A stretch of 64,000 nucleotides of DNA, taken from contig JASANE010000256.1 in assembly GCA_030248225.1 (NCBI GenBank), positions 1 to 64,000 of the forward strand, read 5' to 3'. The position numbers and the translations under genes were made by a program. The notes beneath the pieces are model-generated. The model ran no database searches. It saw only the letters and a program-made list of their open reading frames with translations, and was not told the origin of the DNA. Below are positions 23,550-58,780 of the stretch, piece after piece. The stretch comes from Trileptium ribeirensis. Taxonomy: Eukaryota > Nematoda > Enoplea > Enoplida > Thoracostomopsidae. The number at the start of each line of letters is the position of its first letter. Within the stretch, counting starts at the first letter, position 1.

Positions 23550-23920
23550 ACACCTATGATTTACAGCGCTGGTGATGGCTCGGACGACGCTGTAAAGAGC
23601 GGAAATGTGGTCATCCAGTTTGTAGAGAAGCTCGAAGTTGTGGTCGTCATTTAATTAATTGTTTGTTGACATGGTTGCATGGTCAATGTGTTCGGATGCC
23701 TGAGTCGACAGGCGGGCTGTCCGGCGTTTGCGATTGACCACTAGGTATTTGTCACAAAGAACGAGGATGCGGTCATGCCCATCGATGTTGGTCGCTAGGG
23801 TAGTAGGAATGTTTGCACAGCATAATAGATGTATTCGTCACACGCTAGACAGTCGTCTCCAGTATTAACGTGATACTCAACGCATTCCGACCCAGTAGCA
23901 GTGGCTGTGTTTTATATAGT
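23550..23920 (-). pseudogene. possible degenerate coding remnant, unknown
   Basis: On the minus strand one frame reads TTLATNIDGHDRILVLCDKY and VVNRKRRTARLSTQASEHID, then continues past a stop as NFELLYKLDDHISALYSVVR. The length and composition look protein-like, but I do not recognise the family. It is broken by stops and could be a retroelement remnant. Confidence 0.3.
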
Positions 23921-24293
23921 GCTGTCGTTAACGGAAGGGGTATTTCGGCGTCGCATCGGCGGAGAATACATAATTTTGTAGCTATGGTTGGGTAAATATT
24001 TGTAGACGTTGCATAAATATAATAAATTGTAGAATCTGGCACCACTGCACATTATTCTTTATTTTTCGACCTGAAGCAAACACACAGTAAGCAATATCGA
24101 ATTGAATGTAGTTATGTTAAAACCATCTCATGTAATTGTGCGGGTTCAATGTGTGATTAAAATGACCGCAGCATTGATTAAAAGATTGCCACTGTATAAC
24201 TGCCATTGTGGGAATGTAATGAAGTTCAGTGAGCTGAAATTGGAACGAATGGTTAGTAAGTAGCCATACTCACTCTGTTTACCTCCGAGATAC

Positions 24294-24295
<2 letters not shown>

Positions 24296-24351
<56 letters not shown>
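24296..24351. repeat. (TA)n microsatellite
   Basis: An uninterrupted TA run of about 55 bp, followed directly by the left end of a hAT-like element. A second TA/TG run flanks its right end at 25561-25615. Confidence 0.98.
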
Positions 24352-24354
<3 letters not shown>

Positions 24355-25560
24355 GGAGTAACCAGAACCGAAGTTTACCGGAACCGGAACCAGCAACCGG
24401 AACCGTGCATTTAAACCGGATCCGGAACCGGAACCTGGTCTTCGAAATTTATATATAGTAAAACAGATGATGGAAGAAATGAAGGTATAGTAGATTTAAA
24501 ATGCATTAAAAATAACTTTTACATTAAACTTAATGTATTGCGATGGTATTATTGTCTTTCCGAAACTTTAAAGAGACTGAGGAAACTAACATTGTTTATT
24601 TATCGATCAAATATGTCGGTTTTTGGACATTCAGATCAAAAAATGTCTTCCACTACACACCATTGCGTATACTGCGTCAAATCGAATGTGCTTACAAAGC
24701 TTGGAGTGTAGAATACACACTTTCGCTCTGTCTCCAGTCGCCTCCCTTTACTACACATACGTTTGTTGCATGTTCTCCTGTAGGAAACTTAAAATTATTG
24801 GTTTATATGATTCTAAGAGAAAATAATAGACAGAAGGTAATTTTCTGATCAATGGTCAGATACACTGTTTGGGCTAGCGTTGGACAAACAGTGCCCGTCA
24901 GTTGTTAGATCATAATGATGATAACTTTCTAATCAGAATGCTATAAATGAGACACACTGGGATACTGCTCGCACAGTTGCAATAAATACAGTTCATTGCC
25001 AAGAAAGCAGTTTCTAGCTGCGTTGCAGATAACGTTAGTTTACTTCAGTTTCTAGATGCGTTTACTTCAATTTAGACTGATTTACCAAGTTTACAAGCAC
25101 ACTGGCGGGTGCTTGACGCAATTATTGTTAGCCAAGCATACCCTAAGTACTTCTGCGTAAGCCATACTCTGTTACCGAGTTGGACCGGTTTAATTTAAAC
25201 GTATCCCACAGACTTCTGGATGTGTAAAATAACTGCTACAAACATCGACCTGGCTTTGATTTAACAAACTCCTGCAGGTTATTATGAAAAATTCCTGCTC
25301 AAATTATGTGCCCTACTTACGTTTCACACAGCAAATTGGTTAGTTAATCTTTTGTTTTGCTTGGTTGTATTGGAGCTTGATCATTGTATAATATAATTAC
25401 ATATGTTTAGATTACAGGATGAAGCAAAAAACGTGGAAAATTTCAAACAAAATTTTTAAACCGGAATTCCGGTTCCGGTATGGTTTTTGCCCTTTGCCGG
25501 AACCGCAACCGGAACACGATTTTCGCCGGAACCGGAACCGGAATTCCGGTTACTCCCTGA
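24352..25560. mobile_element. nonautonomous hAT-like element in a TA repeat
   Basis: The ends are CAGGGAGTAACC (24352-24363) and its exact complement GGTTACTCCCTG (25549-25560). Both ends carry many subterminal CCGGAACCGGAA motifs. CAGGG termini and repeated subterminal motifs are typical of hAT transposons. TATATATA flanks both sides, so an 8-bp target duplication is plausible but cannot be proved inside a TA repeat. The 1.0-kb interior has no recognisable transposase. Confidence 0.8.
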
Positions 25561-26498
25561 TATATATATATATATGTATATATTATATATATATATGTGT
25601 GTGTATGTATATGTATGGAAAATGTAGCGTCTACATCCAAAAAGGAGACGTGGGGATTCCAGAAAACTGCCGAATGTGTGTTTTTCATTCTTTTTGGAGC
25701 CTTAATCTAACACCATGGGTGGCCTGAGAATTTTTAAAGACAGGTCGCATTTTAGATTTGTGATGTAGTTATAAACGTGCTATTACTTCTAGCAGGATTT
25801 TTAATTATATAGGAATTGTTACTATCCCTGACAAAACAACGCAGGTGGAAACATCTGAAATTCATAAAGCGGAAGTTATAAGATAATTATAGACAATTAA
25901 AAAATTACTTTGTAGTAGTAGGCGAATTTAGCTGCTTTCGATGTAACTGCAATTTCATTAATTGTATCTAGCTGTTTCAAAAATCTATAATACCATGTAG
26001 CCCTCAGTGTACAACTAATTGAAAAATACCGAAACTTCACAACTTGGATGCTAAGTTGTATCGTTTATACCCCATGCAGCACTAACGTCATACTCAGCTT
26101 ACTTTTAAAACAATGAAATCAGCGTGTTGAACCGATTAAATAGCCATGTATGTCCATCGTTCGTCGCCTCGAACGCTTATGAATACTTGACCAGTTTATA
26201 GTTCCGGTTTAGGCTAATTTTGTTACTGGTAACTCGCTGATGTAGACACATGCGCTTTCATCCTATCCAATGTCTCAGAATACCTACAGGCTCGCTATAG
26301 TTGTCTACATACAATTAAAGTGAAAGCCTGTGAAATGTAATCTCTTTTGTTGTTGTAGAACTTTACTAACTCTGTACCAGCAACAACTATTTACCTAGCC
26401 ACAGAATTCTAACGGAACAAAAGACTAGATTATCTATAGTTTTGCTTATGTGGTTTGTAACAAATTTTTGCAGATTAACATCTATTTATACGTTTCAG

Positions 26499-51627
<25,129 letters not shown>

Positions 51628-51653
51628 GTTGGCAATTTGAACTTTGCTTTGTA

Positions 51654-51791
51654 CAGTACCCGCCAAAAATGACTGTCGCTCGCTCGCGACTTGCTCGAAA
51701 TAAATTTGTTCTAAAAATAGGATTTATTATTAATTTAAATCGGTCGTGACTCCTTCGCTTGAAATGCGACGGTCATTTCTGGCTCTTACTG
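51654..51791. mobile_element. Tc1/mariner-like MITE in the tubulin 3' UTR
   Basis: 138 bp with 26-bp ends, CAGTACCCGCCAAAAATGAC... and the complement of CAGTAAGAGCCAGAAATGAC..., about 21 of 26 matching. A TA dinucleotide flanks both sides, as expected for Tc1/mariner insertions. It begins 26 bp after the alpha-tubulin stop codon. Confidence 0.75.
51699..51704 (+). terminator. polyadenylation signal AATAAA for alpha-tubulin
   Basis: First canonical AATAAA after the stop codon, 72 bp downstream. It lies inside the small MITE, so the element may supply the 3' end signal. The cleavage site is not known. Confidence 0.6.
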
Positions 51792-51799
51792 TATTTATT

Positions 51800-52080
51800 T
51801 ATTGTTGTTTCGTCACATTTTTGATAGTGTTGATTTTAAGATGCGTTTGAACAATATTTGCAAACAAAGACTTTTTGAATGTCCAGGCCAGGCAGTCAGA
51901 ACAACTACTACGGATATGAAATAATCTTACAGTGTCTGTCGACATAGCTATAGTAGCAAACTGTGTAGAAGTGACTTTCTCTACGTGGTTCCGTAACTGA
52001 CCTCTCCACACAGGCGCAGCGAGTTTTTCGACGGCTTCACCAGATAAATTTTGGTTTCCCCAACACCATACCCAGGTATT
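51800..52080 (-). pseudogene. possible decayed zinc-finger coding remnant
   Basis: One minus-strand frame reads HFYTVCYYSYVDRHC and, after several stops, VFVCKYCSNAS with NQHYQKC, resembling broken C2H2 units. Another frame is open for 70 codons. No intact domain; low confidence. Confidence 0.25.
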
Positions 52081-52084
52081 TTCA

Positions 52085-55000
52085 GGTCACACGAAAAATA
52101 ATCCTATTGACAAGAAATTGTTATACCCAAACTCAATCAAATTACTGCTTATATTCAGACTACTTATGACAAAATTTTAACTACCTTTAGCAATACGTCT
52201 TTTGTAGCGCTTCAACACATACATATTGCTTTGGGTGTAAGGTTAAAATTGCAAAATTATGGAATCAAAATGAACACTTCTACCAATATTATTTCATGGC
52301 GATTCTGCCATGGATATTCATGAGCATTATGTCAAGTTTATATTCTCACGCTATAACTTGGTTGAAAATTTGACAATGAGATTATTATGGGACAAAAGAG
52401 TATCATGAGAGTACTACGGGACAAAAATTTGCCGTTTAATTGTAGTGCAGGCTTAGCTTAAACTTAGTGATAGGCTTAGACTTTGGCTTACCCTAAGTCT
52501 TAGGGAGACAAAACGTTAACTTTTATTCGTGGGGGAAACTTGACATGATGCGTTTATGTGTGGTCTGGTTCTTGATATTGTATCATGCAGATGAAAATGC
52601 GAGTCAAAATCGACCACATTTAGCTAAATTTAAATATTGCTATAAACCGATGTCATAAATTCAAAAATTATTATATGTGATAATATCACGCAGGAAATAA
52701 TCATCAAAATCTTCACACTATCATTGTATATTTAATACATTTCATGAGTACTGTCTTTCACAAATGTATTATACATACGTTCACCGCAGTAACAATCAGT
52801 ATATAATGGTTTAAGTAAGCCGATTGCGATGTATATTTAAGGATTGCTATGCTTTTATAACATTTTGTATTCAAATTGTCGCTAAGTATGGATAGAATTT
52901 TGTATTTTGTGTACGGGTATTCCGAATCAGTATGTATGTATGTATTCAGTTACAAGACGAATTTCGTAAATTTCGTAGTTTACAATAAAAAATTAATTAT
53001 GTAAAGTCCAGTTGACAGCAAGTGTACGTATTTATCAAAAAATTCATTAAATGTGTACTTGCAAATTCACAGTTTGTAATCACCTCGTAGCGTAATATTC
53101 TGATTTTTAAGAAGTGACATTACTACAAACTCCAGCTGTGTTATAGAACAAAGTTCGCAGTTGTTCTCGACCATACCAGTGCCATTGAAATTAGCAAATG
53201 TATCCAACCTCAGGATCCTCGGCTCTCAATAGTTTGCCCTAACGCGGAATTAATAAATAATCAGATCTGTCGTGTATAGCGGCAGATGGTGATCTAGTTA
53301 GGGTCGGACTGTTTAACGGATATATTCTTGCCTACCCTAATGTGATATCATCCGTACTTGGAGCCGATTCGAGATTGAAATTGAACGTTAAAACTTTAAT
53401 TATGTATTTAACGTTCTGTGTGCGCGGGTAGCAATATAACACATTAATCCCTGCGCACATACACCAGCACAAAGTTTTCTGCTTCAAAATTCAAAGCCTT
53501 ACATCTTTAAACTTTTATTTGCATAACATTATAATCTTAAAAAAGAACAGTTTGGCGCCGGGGATGCAAATTTATCCCATACAGTGTCAGGCACACAGTT
53601 GACAACGGAGTGTCTTAGACACCCCACGTTTTTTATAAATTTTTGCAATAGTTGCTAGCTAGGAGGCGGTATAACAATTTTGAAACACATTTAATTTTTT
53701 ATTATTTTTCGGCTCCCGGATCCATCTGTTGTCGCCCTTCAAAAGTGGTACCCGGCGCGCGCGAGAAGTTAAATGTTACACAAGTCTATTTTAGATTGTT
53801 TATCCGGTTTAATATATAGTATGCTATTTGTGCAGGTTTATTCAAATTATTTGAAAACTTTCGACAAACCGTTGTAATTTACAAATATCTGGTGTCCAAT
53901 CCAGTATATTATAACCAGCATGATCCAGCATAATACCTTTAGGTAAGATATTACATAATATAAAAATCGTATTTAGCAGACATTGGGTATGAGCTTTTTC
54001 TTCCCACCGTGTTGCTCAGATATGCCGTCTAAGCTATAAAATTTAAATTTTTGTAGTTAGCTGTCGCATTTTTATTGTGTTCTTGTTTTAATTCTTGTAT
54101 TTTCCATTGTCTCTTTTGAATACGCGGGACTGTACTTATTGCTACAAGTGTCCAAGACACATACCGGAGAAGCTTCATCTTATATAATTAATAGAATTTC
54201 GTTATTGTCCTTTATTGTGTCCAAATTCTAGTGTTCAAATTAGGAACCTGGAATTCGTGTGAATCATATGTATGTCCATATGCGCACACTTCTACTTTCG
54301 TAATCTTGCTTTTGGGTTAGCTATATTTCTTAAGTTAAGAAAATAATTTTCCCGTCCGGCGCGAAAAATTATTTTAGACAACATTCAATTTTAATTTTTT
54401 CCAATTTTCCCCTGTTTTTGTTTAATATTTCCAATTTTTTTGCCAAATCAATTTGTGCCTATCATCTCCAATGTTTGCCTGTTCTCATGAAATTGTACGG
54501 GGTGGGCGGTGGTCGGGCTACCTGCCCCAGCTGTTTTGATTGTAAAAGCAGTGAATTCTGTCATGGCTGATGTGTTACTTATAACATGTAATTCTCAGCA
54601 CTTAGACCAGAATTTCGGGCGTCGCCTTAGCGATATTGCATAAACCGTGGTGCAAATTGTGCCAATTGTTCAATAGATAATTTTGCAATTCAACCCCTCC
54701 CCCGCACACCCGAATTGTTACATTGGCTTCTGCTGTAATAACAGTTACTTACGATTATCATTATAATATATGCTAATTGAAATAAAATACACAGCGTAAA
54801 CAATAACACAATATATGTACATATATAAAACTGCTTTGTTATGGTTGCCTATTTGTATGTAAATATACTTCTTTGATCGAAAGGCATAAATATTTTGCCA
54901 AAAATTGAATTATAAAAGTAAGTATTAAAATTTCACATTGTATTATATATAACGAGCTATTTAGTTAAGCATAATCTATTTTAGTTCAAGTTTCACATCA

Positions 55001-56150
55001 ATGCTGTTTTCATGTCATGTTACGTACAGTGACTGCCCACAGTGGTAAGGTTGTGGCAATTTTGCCAGGCACTGCAATGTGATTATGGTACTTCTGCAGC
55101 ACTGACGCGAAACCTGCACAACAGTTAGCCGCTACACGCAATGTGAAACCTAAACCACAGAAATGTCACATCATGGCTGGTATATTGCATTCCGATTTTC
55201 GTAAACTCGCCTTGTGGCTTTACTTATGTGAGCTCGAATATTATCACGTGTTCATCATGGTATGGAATAGAAAAGGACAGCTTGAGCACCTACTCTACAA
55301 TATTATCTTGTATGTGTCGGGGACTTCTACATTTTGCTACTTCGATTAGTTTAGCTCTGGCACATGTCAACTTCATGAGCTTTCCGTTATTCGGCGCAAA
55401 TTATATTACATTGTTGTGTATGTCTCATATATCCGACACGTTTTTATATCTTTCGGATTTCCAAGTTTCCCATGTTCTCAACCACGACAATATAAGAAGT
55501 CGGGTCACTGGAAAATTGGTAAAGTGGGTAATGGAGGAAATTAGGAACTCGAGAAAATGGGAAATTGGAGTTTCCGTATCCGAACTTGCTCGCTTTCCAA
55601 GAGGTTCCCATTTCAAGAACCTCCCGCTTTCTAACGTTTTTAAATTTCCCATGTCTTTTCTCGGCAATTTCGTGTTTCACCACATTTTCCTGATTTCCTA
55701 GTTTGTAACTACCCGAGTCTATAGAAAACTACCGATATAAAAAAGGATAAAGTGCAACCTAAAGGGACAACTAGATACTGGTGTAGCGTGATCCTGGTAT
55801 TGGAATAAACATAATTGGTTGTTTTATTGTAAAATATGCCAACTGTGTAACGCGTTGTACAATCATGCTCCACCCGCCCGAGGTATGCGGGTTGATATTC
55901 ACACCAACACGGAACTATCATGGAACCAAATTGTTGCTATCCGGGCGACCCCATCAAGTGTACAATGTTATGTATAATCAGTGCATAGCTGTGTTGTGTG
56001 GAGAAACGTCTGCGCACTCGGATGGGCTGGGGATAGTGGGCGAGATTTTCACGATCTCATTTCTGGGTTCACTGATTCGGCGCCCTGAGGCCATAACTAG
56101 TGTACTAATCAAAGTGTTGATAGTAATTGATATGTTATAAAACATAGTAC
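52085..56150. other. intergenic, no recognisable gene
   Basis: AT-rich sequence between the tubulin 3' end and the retroelement. The 157-codon open frame at 55228-55701 has a repetitive, biased composition (TTTCCCATG motifs) and no known domain. Confidence 0.55.
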
Positions 56151-56217
56151 TGCCTGTCAGGATGGGTTCTTATAAAATTCAGACCGAAACCTTTGTTGCA
56201 TTTTCGAACTCGGAGAT

Positions 56218-56484
56218 CTATCCTGACATGCAGCCGTCTGCGTTGGCATTAGCTTTACCTGGTCGATATTCGATATTGAAACCACCAAATTCCATGAGTA
56301 GCTCATTACGCCATAGGGCTAGGCGTGAATTTCGCGGTGGCCTCTCAAAAAGTGTCTTGAGAGGTTTATGATCGGTCTCGAGATGGAATTCATGTCCAAG
56401 CAAGTAATGCCTAAAATGTAGAGCGGCCCATCTAATGGCGAGGGCTTCGGTTTCAATAGCGGGATATCGGCGTTGGTAGTCCAC
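56218..56484 (-). pseudogene. RNase H of the envelope-bearing element
   Basis: YPAIETEALAIRWAALHFRH, FHLETDHKPL and FNIEYRPGKANANAD are typical Gypsy RNase H motifs. A TAG at 56485-56487 separates it from the reverse-transcriptase frame, which is the same frame. The sequence stops right after NANAD, where a tether to integrase normally begins. Confidence 0.92.
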
Positions 56485-57578
56485 CTATGATTTGCTTGAG
56501 TAAGCGATGGGCAATGTCCCTTTATCGGTCTTTTGTGAAAGAACGGCTCCTAGAGCGTATCCTGAGGCGTCCGTTTGGAGTATGAAAGGCTTGGAGAAGT
56601 CCGGATAGATGAGTAGCGGTTCTTGTACCAATGCTTTGCGTAGCTTTCCAAATGCTTCCTCGCATTGCGGTGTCCACTTAAATTCGTTGTCTTTACGACG
56701 GAGTGCGTTGAGTGGCTCACAAATCTCGGAATAATGTGGTATGAATTTGTGATAGTAGCCTACGAGTCCTAAGAAGCTTTGTAGTTGTTCGAGAGTTTCA
56801 GGTCTTTTGTAGTTGTCTATTGCGGCGGTGTTTTCGGGGTCGGGTTTAACTCCATCAGAGCTAATAATGTGTCCGAGATATTTTAATTGTTTCTGTCCGA
56901 ATTGGCATTTGGAGGGTTTTAGCTTAAGATTAGCCTTACGGAACCTATAAAAAACAGTGATGAGGTCTGTTAAATATTGTTCAAAGGTGGATGAAAAGAC
57001 TAATATGTCGTCTATGTAGATGAGGCATCGTTCCCATTCTAAACCCTTCAAGATGATCGACATGCACCTTTGAAAGGCGCCTGGGGAAGAGTTTAATCCG
57101 AAGGGTAGAACATTGTATTCGTATTGTCCGTGGACAGTGACAAAGGAGGTCTTTTCCTTAGTCTCGGGGTCCAATTCTAATTGCCAGAATCTTTTGTTAA
57201 GATGAAGAGTTGACATGAATTTAGTGTTGCTCAGGCAACCCAATATGTCGTCTATGCGGGGTAGCGGGTATAAGTCGCGCTAGCGACTACGTTAAGCTTG
57301 CGAAAATCCACACACAGACGTAGGGTGCCGTCACTCTTGGTGACGTACACTATGGGAGAACCCCAAGGTGAATCTGATGGTGTTATAAGGCCTGCTTCAA
57401 CTATGTTATTTAGTTCTTCTCTCAAGGGTTCGCGTAGCGAATGTGCCAGGCGATAGGGCACTTGTTTGATGGGCTTAGCGTCCCCAGTGATTATCCGATG
57501 CTGGTGTACACCACACCTTCCTAAATCGAACGGGTGTACGCTAAATATGTCTGCGTTTTCGGAAATAGTGGTTTTCAA
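56485..57578 (-). pseudogene. reverse transcriptase of the envelope-bearing element
   Basis: Includes [64 protein letters not shown] and FLGLVGYYHKFIPHYSE. The motif-A aspartate is replaced by histidine (STLHLNKRFWQ), so catalysis should be lost although YIDD is kept. A one-base frameshift near 57250-57290 splits the finger region. Confidence 0.93.
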
Positions 57579-58145
57579 TTATTTCAGTTCATAGGGGTTA
57601 AGTGTAGTTTGCCAAAGTCAATTTTGCTCAATACCTGTATGGATCGTTCCGTATCGATCGTCTTCTTTTGGCCTTTTATGACCTGCACTACATTATCACG
57701 TGTAACTCCTATACGGTTTACATTGTTTCACGTCCTGCGGAGGTCCGAGCTGAAGTAGATACATGTTGCTGTCGTATAAGAGCTCGACCTCATTGTCATC
57801 AAGCATCTCGATGTGTCCTATGGTTTGTCCTGCGTGTATAGCAACGGGTAGGTTACCAAAGTTCATCATTGCTACTGGAATCAGGCGTTGACCAGTGAGC
57901 ACTAAAGCGTGAGCTATGGCGATGTCCCTAATGAAGGGGTCTGGCACAAACAAAGCTTGGCCAGTGGGTGGTTGAGTGATCTCAGCAACTGCGTTGATGA
58001 ATAGTTCTGTGTTCGGTGGAACATTAATAACTGTTGGTCGATAGTCCCCTTGGTCGGCGAAAGGAGCCGAACAATTCTCAGGGCCATTGGATAAATCCAA
58101 ACAGCGGTCTTTGAAGTTTATGGCTACGTACGGTAGTAAATCCAT
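57579..58145 (-). pseudogene. protease end and connecting region
   Basis: MDLLPYVAINFKDRCLDL resembles the last strand of a Gypsy protease. It is followed by PPNTELFINAVAE and AIHAGQTIGHIE, typical of the linker before reverse transcriptase in many invertebrate Gypsy elements. Frame breaks flank it. Confidence 0.75.
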
Positions 58146-58219
58146 GAAGTCGGTGCCCAGGATGCATTCGTACGGGGTATCCGTAGTTACTTGGAAGTCG
58201 CATGGAGTGCTTAGCGACC

Positions 58220-58606
58220 CTATAGTGATTGATCTTTCACCACTCCGCTAATTGTCAGTTCCTGTTGTGTAGCTGATACTATCCGGGTGGTGTTAGTGTC
58301 TCGGGGTACAAGGCCTAAACGGGCGGCTAGGGCTTGGGACATAATTGAAACATCGGCTCCTGTGTCTACAAGTGTCGTGACTGGGGTGCCAAGGATGGTT
58401 GCGTTGATGAGTAGTGGAGTATTGCCGGCATTCATGGTGTTTAATTGTCTGGTGAACATACCTGGGCGGGGTCCACGACGTAAGTCACGAGTGGGAGCAG
58501 CAAATAATTCAGCGTCCTCTATGAAAACGAGTTCCTCCTTGGACGAGGCACGTGTTGTTAATAGTCGGTTGGAGCGACGCGGGGCATGATTGGACACAAC
58601 GGTCAT
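58220..58606 (-). pseudogene. aspartic protease of the envelope-bearing element
   Basis: TTLVDTGADVSIM carries the catalytic DTG. The open frame continues upstream without a break from 58606 to a TAG at 58778-58780 and beyond it into the membrane segment of the envelope-like protein. Confidence 0.88.
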
Positions 58607-58780
58607 GCGCGGCGTCCCTGGAGGTTCAGTCGAAACCTCGGTCGGCGAAATTCTGACGGTACTAGGTGAGACGTCCTCCTCTGGTGGGGCGCTCGGGCCT
58701 CGCTTATCCGCTCTAATCCATGGTATCGCTTTCCTGGACTTACTCTCGACCCTAATTAACCTTCCGCGGCAAGGGAGCTA

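Noticed and set aside
24296..25615. Possible CRISPR-like or regulatory array of CCGGAACC motifs
   Set aside because: The motifs are subterminal repeats of a hAT-like element; spacing is irregular and the genome is eukaryotic.
25419..25727. Open frames with YIYICIYYIYICVC-type sequence
   Set aside because: Translation of the TA/TG microsatellite and the right end of the hAT-like element.
55228..55701. 157-codon plus-strand open frame
   Set aside because: Biased, repetitive content (FPMSFLGNFVFHH type) from TTTCCCATG motifs; open on both strands and no known domain.
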